64,000 nucleotides of DNA from NCBI RefSeq assembly GCF_004216905.1, contig NZ_SGXJ01000001.1:1674001-1738000 (forward strand), written 5' to 3'. The DNA is from Kribbella sp. VKM Ac-2569. Its GTDB lineage: Bacteria > Actinomycetota > Actinomycetes > Propionibacteriales > Kribbellaceae. The notes below the pieces were generated by a model. The model searched no databases and had not been told where the DNA came from. It saw only the letters and a list, made by a program, of their open reading frames with translations. This document shows, piece after piece, positions 45,265 through 52,870 of the stretch. The position numbers were made by a program, and so were the translations under genes. Each line of letters begins with the position of its first letter. Within the stretch, counting starts at the first letter, position 1.

Positions 45265-47115
45265 TTAGGTGGTGACGGTGATGGGGGTGCCGTTGGAGAC
45301 CAGGGACCAGTCGCCGGTGTGGAAGGTGTTCGGGTCGACGGTGCCGGTGGCGGTGACGTAGTCGATCATCAGCTGGCGGATCTCGACCTGGCGGTTGTAG
45401 ACGACCGGTGCGGTCTTGACGTGCGGGAAGTTGCCGCCGCCGGACTGGCGGTAGTTGTTGACCGCGACAACGAACTGCTGGTCGGCGGCCACCGCCGTGC
45501 CGTCGTACGCGAGGTCCGTGATCCGGGAGCCGGCCGCCTTGGCGATGTCGATCTTGTAGGTCAGGGGCTTCGACAGGCCGCCGAGGATGTCGTAGTTGTA
45601 GTCCGGCGTACCGTTCGGCGCAGTCGGGGTCGGGGCGTTCGTGACCTGGTCGGACGGGAACGGCCCGGTGCCGGTCACCTGCTTGAAGTACTGCGCGGAG
45701 AACTCCAGGTACTCCTTGATCTGCGTACCGCTCATCGTCACCGCGAGCAGCGTGTTGTCGAAGACGTAGAGCCCGGCGACGTCGCGGATCGAGACGTCGC
45801 CGGCCGGGATCGCGGCCGCCCGGTTGAACGGCGCCGCGATCGCGAGCACCGGCAGCGAGGCCTGCGGCGTACCGGCGAGGGCCTTCGAGACCGCGTCGGC
45901 CTGGATGAAGTTCACGAAGTCCAGCGCGGCGGTGTCCTCCCACGGCGCGGTCGCCGCGGACATCGCCTCGGTGCAGGTGCCGATCTTCGAGTTCACGTAC
46001 TCGACGACCTTGTCGTGGTCCTTCTGCAGCAGCGCGACGACGTCCGGGTCGGCGTCGACGGTGTTCGCGTTCAGCACCTGGCTGTGCCGGCCGACGACGT
46101 TCCACTGCCCGTGGACCTTCTGCAGGTCGAGGTCGAACAGCGACAGCCGCATGCCCCACTTCAGCGGCTCGCTGAGCACCACCTGCTCGCCGCTGGTCTT
46201 GTTGGTGACGAGCCGCTCGGGGATCTCAAGGTGCGCGTGGCCGACCAGGACGGCGTCGATGCCCGGGACGGTCTCGGCCATCAGCACCGACGCGTTCTCC
46301 GGGTACGGCAGCGCGTCGCCGTACGACGAGGACAGGTCCATCCCCGAGTGCACGGAGGCGATCACGACGTCGGCGCCGGCCTTGCGGACCCGCGGCGCCC
46401 AGATCTTCGCGAGCTCGACGATGCCGCCGAACTTCAGCTTGTTCTCGACGTTCGCCTTGTCCCAGATCGCGATGCCCGGGTTGGTCAGGCCGAGGATGCC
46501 GACGGTGATCGGCTTCTCCCCCGGCACCTGCACCCGCTTCAGCGTGTACGGCGGGAACACCGGCAGGCCCGTGGTCCAGTCCTGGGCGTTCGCGCCGAGC
46601 AGCGGGAACCGCAGCTGCTGCTGGAACTTGCGGAGGATGTCGAGGCCGTAGTTGAACTCGTGGTTGCCGAGCGCGGCGGCGTCGTACCCGATCCGGTTCA
46701 TCGCCGCGGCCATCGGGTGCGTGTGACCGCCGGTGATGGGCTCGATCTTCGCGAAGTAGTACGACAGCGGCGTGCCCTGGATGGTGTCGCCGGCGTCGAG
46801 CAGCAGCGGGCGCGGCGCGTGCCGGTCCGCGGCGATCCGGTCCCGGACCGCGCTGACCAGTGTGGAGATCTTGGCCAGGCCGATGTCGTTGTGCGCGCTG
46901 TCGTCGTACTCGGTGTTCTTGAAGTAGTCCCAGTTGAACACGTTGCCGTGCAGGTCGGTGGTGCCCATCACGGTCAGCCGGACGGTCTTCCCGGGCCCGC
47001 CGCGGTCGTCGTCCGCGTACGCCGGGACCGCCTGGAAACCGGCCGCGGCCAGCGCCGCCGCGCCGCCGATCACCGTGCGTCGTGTCATGCTCGTCCGCTC
47101 ACCGCTGTCCGTCAT
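45265..47115 (-). CDS. secreted 5'-nucleotidase / 2',3'-cyclic phosphodiesterase
   Basis: A 616-aa Tat-exported metallophosphoesterase (leader TRRTVIGGAAALAAAGF). Catalytic-domain metal motifs are TTDLHGN, DAGDTIQG, LGNHEFNYG and GHAHLEIP. The C-terminal substrate domain includes YVFDNTLLAVTMSGTQIKEYLE and FVVAVNNYRQSGGG. It scavenges phosphate and nucleosides from extracellular nucleotides. GAGGCGGG precedes ATG 47115. Confidence 0.93.
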   Translation of the reverse strand: MTDSGERTSMTRRTVIGGAAALAAAGFQAVPAYADDDRGGPGKTVRLTVMGTTDLHGNVFNWDYFKNTEYDDSAHNDIGLAKISTLVSAVRDRIAADRHAPRPLLLDAGDTIQGTPLSYYFAKIEPITGGHTHPMAAAMNRIGYDAAALGNHEFNYGLDILRKFQQQLRFPLLGANAQDWTTGLPVFPPYTLKRVQVPGEKPITVGILGLTNPGIAIWDKANVENKLKFGGIVELAKIWAPRVRKAGADVVIASVHSGMDLSSSYGDALPYPENASVLMAETVPGIDAVLVGHAHLEIPERLVTNKTSGEQVVLSEPLKWGMRLSLFDLDLQKVHGQWNVVGRHSQVLNANTVDADPDVVALLQKDHDKVVEYVNSKIGTCTEAMSAATAPWEDTAALDFVNFIQADAVSKALAGTPQASLPVLAIAAPFNRAAAIPAGDVSIRDVAGLYVFDNTLLAVTMSGTQIKEYLEFSAQYFKQVTGTGPFPSDQVTNAPTPTAPNGTPDYNYDILGGLSKPLTYKIDIAKAAGSRITDLAYDGTAVAADQQFVVAVNNYRQSGGGNFPHVKTAPVVYNRQVEIRQLMIDYVTATGTVDPNTFHTGDWSLVSNGTPITVTT

Positions 47116-47280
47116 CGGCCCGCCTCACAGGTCTTCCGGCCGGGATCTCCGGCCCCGTTGGCACACGATACGGCCGACACACCCCCACCCCGCGAACCCA
47201 TGGCCCCAGGCTCGCGAGAAGATGCCCCTCATGACCGCCCTCATGCCACGCCTCCGGCGCGGCGGGTCACGGGGCTGGAA

Positions 47281-47344
47281 CTCCCGCCCTTCCCTCGTCG
47301 CTCCGGTCGCTGCGCTCCCTCCGCTCCTCAGTCCAGGGCGGGAG
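47281..47344 (+). promoter_or_regulatory. inverted repeat burying the ribosome site of the deacetylase gene
   Basis: CTCCCGCCCT (47281-47290) and AGGGCGGGAG (47335-47344) are perfect 10-bp arms. The right arm contains the GGGAGG ribosome site lying just before GTG 47350. The 44-bp loop is made of CGCTCC-like repeats. The 234-bp divergent gap (47116-47349) shows no gene. Confidence 0.55.
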
Positions 47345-47349
47345 GCCCC

Positions 47350-48141
47350 GTGACCAGGCCGCCCGGCAAACTGCTGCCGTTGGTCGCCGCCCTCCTCTGC
47401 GGTGCCGTCCTCGCCCAAGCCGCCACGCCCTCCGACCACTCCGTCACGTCCGCCGCCCCGCCCGTCTCCCCGACGACCGGCCACGGACTGCTGGGTACGC
47501 CGATCACGTCCAAGCGCGGTGAACCGTCGTCGACCAAACAACCCGCGCAGCCCGCCAAGCACCCGGTCGCCAAGCCGCCCGCCGACGACTGGAACCTGGC
47601 CGCTCACGGGAAGGTCCTCTACCTGACCTTCGACGACGGTCCCCAGCACGAGTGGACCCCGAAGGTCCTGCAGCTCCTGCGTAAGCACAAGGCGCAGGCG
47701 ACGTTCTTCGTGCTCGGGATCCAGGTGGCGCAGTACCCGGAACTGATCGCCGCCGAGCGAGCCGCCGGGCACACCGTCGGCAACCACACCTGGGACCACA
47801 AGACGCTGACTCTGCTGCCGGACGCGAAGGTGCGGCAGGAGATCGCGACAGGCGTGAAGTCGAAGTGTCTGCGGCCGCCGACCGGCGCCACCAACGCGAA
47901 GATCCAGGCGATCGCCGCGTCGTACCACCAGCGGCAGGTGCTCTGGGACGTCGACACCAAGGACTGGGAGAAGCCCGGCGCCGCCAGCATCGAGCACGCG
48001 ATCATGGCCGGGGCCCGTCCCGGCGCGATCATCCTGCTGCACGACGGCGGCGGCAACCGCTCCCAGACCGTCGCAGCGCTCGACCGAGCCCTGACCAAAC
48101 TCACCAAGCTCGGCTACACGTACCGCTCGCTGCCCTGCTAA
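47350..48141 (+). CDS. secreted polysaccharide deacetylase (NodB domain)
   Basis: A 263-aa exported enzyme. A hydrophobic leader (LLPLVAALLCGAVLAQAA) is followed by a Pro/Thr-rich linker. The NodB domain has TFDDGP (Asp95, Asp96), the metal pair in GNHTWDH (His146, His150), RPPTG, WDVDTKDW and LLHDGGGNR. It removes N-acetyl groups from peptidoglycan or chitin oligomers. It starts with GTG 47350 and its stop interlocks with the convergent gene (CTAA). Confidence 0.92.
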   Translation: MTRPPGKLLPLVAALLCGAVLAQAATPSDHSVTSAAPPVSPTTGHGLLGTPITSKRGEPSSTKQPAQPAKHPVAKPPADDWNLAAHGKVLYLTFDDGPQHEWTPKVLQLLRKHKAQATFFVLGIQVAQYPELIAAERAAGHTVGNHTWDHKTLTLLPDAKVRQEIATGVKSKCLRPPTGATNAKIQAIAASYHQRQVLWDVDTKDWEKPGAASIEHAIMAGARPGAIILLHDGGGNRSQTVAALDRALTKLTKLGYTYRSLPC

Positions 48142-48743
48142 CGGGCCACGGCCGCGACCCCGTTGGAGAAGTACCGCAGCGCCTGGTCGATGGCCTCAAC
48201 GGGCTGGTCAAGAGACGCGACGCTGTAGACACCGGCAGTCTTGACCCGCCTGCTTCGCCGCAGCAGCGCCCGGACAACCGGCTGGTCAAGGCCGCTGACG
48301 CCCGGGCTGGCTGCGGTGACCCCGGGCTGTACGACGACCTGCAGGAGCGGCTGCCCGAGCTTCCGCTTCCGCCGGAAGCCCACCACCGCCGGCCACGGCA
48401 GCACGACCGGCGCCGGTGCGCCCTCCACGCCGAGTTCGAGTGCGGCGGCGGTCATCCGCAGGGCATACGGCGGGAGGTCCGTGCCGGCGTACCAGCGTTT
48501 CAGCTTGCCCCACTGGACGAAGGGGACGAGGCTGCTCCCGAAGAGGAACACCATGCAGGCGATCATCAGCATTCCCATGATCCACGAGCCGCCGAGCCGG
48601 AACGTGAGCCAGATCGACAGGGCCAGGCCGACCATCGAAATCAGCAGTGTGAATCCACCGCTGATCATCCGAACCCGGTGGACTCTGCTGCGCCGCCGCA
48701 GCATCTCGTCGCGCTTCAGGCCGACCACGAAGCTCTCGTTCAT
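48138..48743 (-). CDS. membrane protein, paralogue of the next gene
   Basis: A 201-aa protein with two helices (MISGGFTLLISMVGLALSIWL and MGMLMIACMVFLFGSSLVPF) and a cytosolic beta-rich C-terminal domain. It shares with its neighbour the pattern PWxxVxGF, PGV(S/R)GLDQP and LDQPVxxIDxAxxxFS near the end. A PH-like domain is possible. The function is unknown. Confidence 0.8.
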   Translation of the reverse strand: MNESFVVGLKRDEMLRRRSRVHRVRMISGGFTLLISMVGLALSIWLTFRLGGSWIMGMLMIACMVFLFGSSLVPFVQWGKLKRWYAGTDLPPYALRMTAAALELGVEGAPAPVVLPWPAVVGFRRKRKLGQPLLQVVVQPGVTAASPGVSGLDQPVVRALLRRSRRVKTAGVYSVASLDQPVEAIDQALRYFSNGVAAVAR

Positions 48744-48768
48744 GCCTCGAGCCTTGCAGCTCGGCAGG

Positions 48769-49467
48769 TCAGCGTAGGACCCCGGCGGCGCCGCCGGAGA
48801 AGTGCTTGATGGCCTCGTCGATGACGTGCACCGGCTGGTCGAGCGCCTTGACCAGGAACATGCCGGTGGGGCGCAGCAGCGGGTTCGGTTTCACGACGCT
48901 GCGGACGGACGGCTGGTCCAGACCACGGACACCGGCCGTCGTCGCGCCGACGCCGCGGACCAGAGCCAGGTCGAGCATGTACTGGCCGAGCAGCTTGTGC
49001 TGTGTGAAGCCGCGGACGGTCGCCCACGGCAGCACCACGGGGAACGCCGCGCCGTCGCAGGCCAGTTCGAGGCCCTTGGCGGAGATCCGCATCGCCACGG
49101 GCGGCAGCTCGTTGGCGTCGTACCACTCCACCCGCTCGGCCTGTACGCGATACACCAGGACCGTGCTGAGCACCAGCGGGATCATTGCCACGATCAACAA
49201 CAGCGCGAACGGCCACATCCCGGAGCCGCGGAAGGCGATCAGCGCGTAGATCGCGGCAACGATCCCGATCGCGCCGAGGGCCAGCGTCACCCACGCGCCG
49301 CGCCGCTCGACGGTCCGCACCACCTCACGCCGCCGCAGTACGGCGTCCCGGTCGACCCCGACCACGAACGGCTGCCCCGGATCCTGTGGCGGCACCTGCA
49401 CCTCCGGCCCGACAACTGAAGTACTGGTCTCCGAAACCTGTGAAGCTACGTCCCCGTCCTCACTCAC
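48769..49467 (-). CDS. membrane protein, paralogue of the preceding gene
   Basis: A 232-aa protein with the same plan as the 48.1-48.7 kb gene: N-terminal tail, two helices (AWVTLALGAIGIVAAIYALI; WPFALLLIVAMIPLVLSTVL), then a beta-rich domain with PWATVRGF, VRGLDQP and LDQPVHVIDEAIKHFS. I use GTG 49467; the ribosome site is weak. The tandem pair arose by duplication and its members may interact. Confidence 0.78.
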   Translation of the reverse strand: MSEDGDVASQVSETSTSVVGPEVQVPPQDPGQPFVVGVDRDAVLRRREVVRTVERRGAWVTLALGAIGIVAAIYALIAFRGSGMWPFALLLIVAMIPLVLSTVLVYRVQAERVEWYDANELPPVAMRISAKGLELACDGAAFPVVLPWATVRGFTQHKLLGQYMLDLALVRGVGATTAGVRGLDQPSVRSVVKPNPLLRPTGMFLVKALDQPVHVIDEAIKHFSGGAAGVLR

Positions 49468-49490
49468 AGGGGACAGAATCCCACAGACCG

Positions 49491-50684
49491 CTACGACTTG
49501 CGGCGACCCGCCCAGGTCCAGGCGTAGACGCCGTCGTCGACCGCCTGGCCGCCCTCGCCGAGTTCGAGCGTGCGGAAGGTGTCGACCATGACGGCCAGTT
49601 CCTCGAAGCGCTCGGCGCCCAGCGAGGCCTCGATCGCCGACGGCTGCGGCCCGTGCGCGTACCCGCCGGGGTGCAGCGAGATCGACCCGAGCCCGATCCC
49701 GGAGCCCTTCCGCGCCTCGTAGTCGCCGCCGCAGTAGAACATCACCTCGTCGGAGTCGACGTTCGAGTGGTAGTACGGCACCGGCACCGACAACGGGTGG
49801 TAGTCGACCTTCCTCGGCACGAAGTTGCAGACCACGAAGTTGTACCCTTCGAACACCTGGTGCACGGGCGGCGGCTGGTGCACCCGCCCGGTGATCGGCT
49901 CGAAGTCGCTGACGTTGAACGTGTACGGATACAGGCAACCGTCCCAACCGACCACGTCGAACGGGTGCGTCGCGTACGTCATCCGGCTGCCGACGATCCC
50001 GCCGGCGCCGTTCCCGCGGTGCTTCACCAGAACCTCGACGTCGGTCCCCTCCACCACGAGCGGCTCGGCCGCCGGGTGCAGGTCGCGTTCGCAGTACGGC
50101 GAGTGCTCGAGGAACTGCCCGTACCGGGACAGGTAGCGCTTCGGCGGCGCGATGTGCGAGTTGCCCTCGATCGCGTACGCGTGCACGCCCTCCGGCCCGG
50201 GCAGCCAGCGGTGCGTGGTCGCGCGCGGGATGATCACGTAGTCGCCCGGGACCGCGTTCAGTACGCCGAACACGGTCTCCACGGTCGCCGAGCCCTTCTC
50301 GACGTACACGCACTCGTCGCCGATCGCGTTCCGGTAGTACGGCGACGGCTGCTCGGCCACGACGTACGAGATCCGGACGTCACCGTTGCCGAGTACGAGC
50401 CGCCGGTCCTCCACGGCGTTCGACTTGGACGTATCGGTGAACAGGTCGTGCAGCTTCAGGTGCCGCGGCGTGAGCGGGTGGTTCGGGACGGTGGCGAGAT
50501 CCGGCAGGTCCCACACCTGGGAATCGACGATCGCGGACGGTACGCCGGCGTGGTACAGCAGCGACGAGTCCGACGAGAACCCCTCCTCCCCCATCAGCTC
50601 CTCGTAGTACAGCCCGCCGTCCGGTTTCCGGAACTGCGTGTGCCGCTTCGGTGGAACTTCCCCGACCTGCCGGTAGAACGCCAT
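49491..50684 (-). CDS. hmgA: homogentisate 1,2-dioxygenase
   Basis: Opens the homogentisate ring to maleylacetoacetate in tyrosine catabolism. A 397-aa cupin-type iron enzyme: VPPKRHTQFRKPDGGLYYEEL at the N-terminus; the iron-site region includes HSNVDSDEVMFY and SISLHPGGYAHGPQP. The ATG at 50684 (MAFYRQVGE) gives the usual actinobacterial form; the longer open frame upstream is not coding. It is divergent from the unknown gene that precedes fahA. Confidence 0.95.
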   Translation of the reverse strand: MAFYRQVGEVPPKRHTQFRKPDGGLYYEELMGEEGFSSDSSLLYHAGVPSAIVDSQVWDLPDLATVPNHPLTPRHLKLHDLFTDTSKSNAVEDRRLVLGNGDVRISYVVAEQPSPYYRNAIGDECVYVEKGSATVETVFGVLNAVPGDYVIIPRATTHRWLPGPEGVHAYAIEGNSHIAPPKRYLSRYGQFLEHSPYCERDLHPAAEPLVVEGTDVEVLVKHRGNGAGGIVGSRMTYATHPFDVVGWDGCLYPYTFNVSDFEPITGRVHQPPPVHQVFEGYNFVVCNFVPRKVDYHPLSVPVPYYHSNVDSDEVMFYCGGDYEARKGSGIGLGSISLHPGGYAHGPQPSAIEASLGAERFEELAVMVDTFRTLELGEGGQAVDDGVYAWTWAGRRKS

Positions 50685-50757
50685 CTTTCCACTCCACGGT
50701 GTACGGTATCCGAACGCCTGCGTCCGCTTACCGAAAGCATCCGTTAGGCTTCGACCC

Positions 50758-51609
50758 ATGTCAACCGTCCCTGCGCTGTACCGGCACCTGGTCGACGACG
50801 CCTCGATGTTCCCGCCGGGCGACCTGCCGCTGCCCGAGGCCGTCGCGGCCCACCACGTCCACCGCCGGTCGCCGTACGCCGACCTGGTCGGCACGTTCGT
50901 GTGCACCGACGACGACCTGATGAAGGTCGCCGCCGAAGCCGCCCGCACCGGCACGGCACCGCTCCGCGTGGCGGTGGTGATCTCCGGCGGCGCCGGCGGA
51001 ATCGAGCCCGCCGTTCGCTGGGGCGACCGTTCGAAGGACGTCGAGGTGACCGCGGTCGAGGTCCGGCTGCGCGACGAGGACGACCTGTCCCGGAACGCGC
51101 TGCGCGTGGTCCGGGCGTGCGACGACTGCCTCGACGAGGAGACGGCGTACGTCGAGCTCGGACTGGACGGAGCGTGGGAGCGCGCCCTCGACGTGGTCGC
51201 CGACGCCGGGTACGCCGCGAAACTCCGCACCGGCGGCCTCGACGCCGCACTGTTCCCGTCGGCCGGCCAGGTGGCATCCTTCATCACCGCTTGCCTTGAT
51301 CGCGAGGTGGCCTTCAAGTGCACAGCCGGTCTGCACAACGCGGTCCGGCACACCGCCGAAGACACCGGCTTCGAGCACCACGGGTTCCTCAACGTCCTGA
51401 TCGCGACCCGGGCATCGCTCGACGGGGCCGCACACGACGAACTGGTCCAGCTCCTCGACCAGCGGGACGGTGAGGTCCTGGCGGCCCGGGCGCGCGAAAT
51501 GTCCGACGATCAGGCGGCGAGCACGCGCCGGTGGTTCACGTCGTTCGGCTCCTGCAGCATCGACGAGCCACGCGCGGACCTGATCGCCTTGACCTTGATG
51601 GAGGGATGA
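50758..51609 (+). CDS. protein of unknown function linked to tyrosine catabolism genes
   Basis: A 283-aa cytoplasmic protein. YRHLVDDASMFPPGDLPLPEA opens it, VISGGAGGIEPAV lies near residue 75-90, and FKCTAGLHNAVRH followed by HHGFLNVL near residues 180-210 has Lys/Cys/His suited to chemistry in a TIM-barrel-like fold. The stop abuts the fahA start (TGA then ATG), so the pair is co-translated. By place it could be a missing pathway step such as maleylacetoacetate isomerisation, which has no other gene here, but this is inference. Confidence 0.8.
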   Translation: MSTVPALYRHLVDDASMFPPGDLPLPEAVAAHHVHRRSPYADLVGTFVCTDDDLMKVAAEAARTGTAPLRVAVVISGGAGGIEPAVRWGDRSKDVEVTAVEVRLRDEDDLSRNALRVVRACDDCLDEETAYVELGLDGAWERALDVVADAGYAAKLRTGGLDAALFPSAGQVASFITACLDREVAFKCTAGLHNAVRHTAEDTGFEHHGFLNVLIATRASLDGAAHDELVQLLDQRDGEVLAARAREMSDDQAASTRRWFTSFGSCSIDEPRADLIALTLMEG

Positions 51610-52809
51610 ATGAGCTGGATCGACATCCCGGACGGTTCGCCGTTCGGGCCGGAGAACCTGCCGCTCGGTGTGTTCCGGCACGGCGACGAGGAGCCGCGGG
51701 TGGGTGCGGCGATCGGCGACCAGATCATCGACCTCGCGCCGGTCGCGTCCGCGCAGATGCTGGACGGCGCGCAACTGTTCGCGGAGCCGACGCTGAACGC
51801 GTTCCTCGCGCTCGGCCGCCCGGCCTGGCGCGCGACCCGGAACTGGCTGCTCGATCTGGTCCGCAACGAGAACGACCGGGACGCCGTCGAGCCGCACCTG
51901 ATCCCGCAGACCGCGGTGACGATGCAGTTGCCGTTCGAGGTCGGCGACTACGTCGACTTCTACGCCTCCGAGCAGCACGCGTCGAACCTCGGCCGCCTGT
52001 TCCGCCCGGACTCCGAGCCGCTGCTGCCGAACTGGAAGCACCTCCCGGTCGGCTACCACGGCCGCGCCGGCACAATCGTTGCCAGCGGCACCGACATCGT
52101 CCGCCCCTCCGGCCAGCGCAAGGCCCCGGACGCGACGGCGCCGACCTTCGGCCCGTCCCAGCGACTCGACATCGAGGTCGAGCTCGGCTACGTCGTCGGT
52201 ACGCCGTCCAAGCTCGGAAAGCCTGTTCCTGTTGAGGATTTCGACGAGCACGTGTACGGCGTGGTGGTCGTCAACGACTGGTCCGCCCGCGACCTGCAGG
52301 CCTGGGAGTACGTGCCCCTCGGCCCGTTCCTCGGCAAGTCGTTCGCCACGTCGATCTCCCCCTGGGTTGTCTCGCTCGACGCACTCGCCGCCGCTGCGGT
52401 CCCGCTCCCGGCGCAGGACCCACCCGTCCTCCCGTACCTCAGCGGGAGCAGCCTGACGAACTTCGACATCACCTTCGAGGTCTACCTCAACGGCCACCTC
52501 GTCAGTAGTCCGCCGTACCGCGACATCTACTGGTCGCCCGCGCAGATGCTCGCCCACATGACCGTCAACGGCGCCAGCGTCCGCACCGGCGACTTCTACG
52601 CGTCCGGGACCGTGAGCGGGCCGGCCAAGGACCAGCGCGGCTCGTTCATCGAGCTCAGCTGGGGCGGTCGCGAGCCGCTGATCGTGGACGGGAAACAACA
52701 CACGTTCCTCGAGGACGGCGACGAGGTCACGATCTCCGCGTGGGCGCAGGGCGCGGACGGCTCGCGGATCGGGCTCGGCGCGGTCACCGGAAAGATCATT
52801 CCTGGCTGA
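51610..52809 (+). CDS. fahA: fumarylacetoacetase
   Basis: Cleaves fumarylacetoacetate to fumarate and acetoacetate, the last step of tyrosine breakdown. A 399-aa enzyme with N-terminal SH3-like and C-terminal FAH domains: DFYASEQHASNLGRLFR, LPVGYHGRAGTIV with the catalytic His, IEVELGYVVG with acidic metal ligands, and VVVNDWSARDLQAWEYVPLGPF. It follows the unknown gene with no gap. Confidence 0.96.
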   Translation: MSWIDIPDGSPFGPENLPLGVFRHGDEEPRVGAAIGDQIIDLAPVASAQMLDGAQLFAEPTLNAFLALGRPAWRATRNWLLDLVRNENDRDAVEPHLIPQTAVTMQLPFEVGDYVDFYASEQHASNLGRLFRPDSEPLLPNWKHLPVGYHGRAGTIVASGTDIVRPSGQRKAPDATAPTFGPSQRLDIEVELGYVVGTPSKLGKPVPVEDFDEHVYGVVVVNDWSARDLQAWEYVPLGPFLGKSFATSISPWVVSLDALAAAAVPLPAQDPPVLPYLSGSSLTNFDITFEVYLNGHLVSSPPYRDIYWSPAQMLAHMTVNGASVRTGDFYASGTVSGPAKDQRGSFIELSWGGREPLIVDGKQHTFLEDGDEVTISAWAQGADGSRIGLGAVTGKIIPG

Positions 52810-52870
52810 TCTTGTTCATAACTGTTCGTTTCTCTTGACGAGTCAGCGCTTACGTGCGAACTTTTGGCGC

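Noticed and set aside
45196-47349. Plus-strand frame continuing far upstream of the polysaccharide deacetylase
   Set aside because: It is antisense to the 5'-nucleotidase gene; the deacetylase has its own GTG, ribosome site and signal peptide at 47350.
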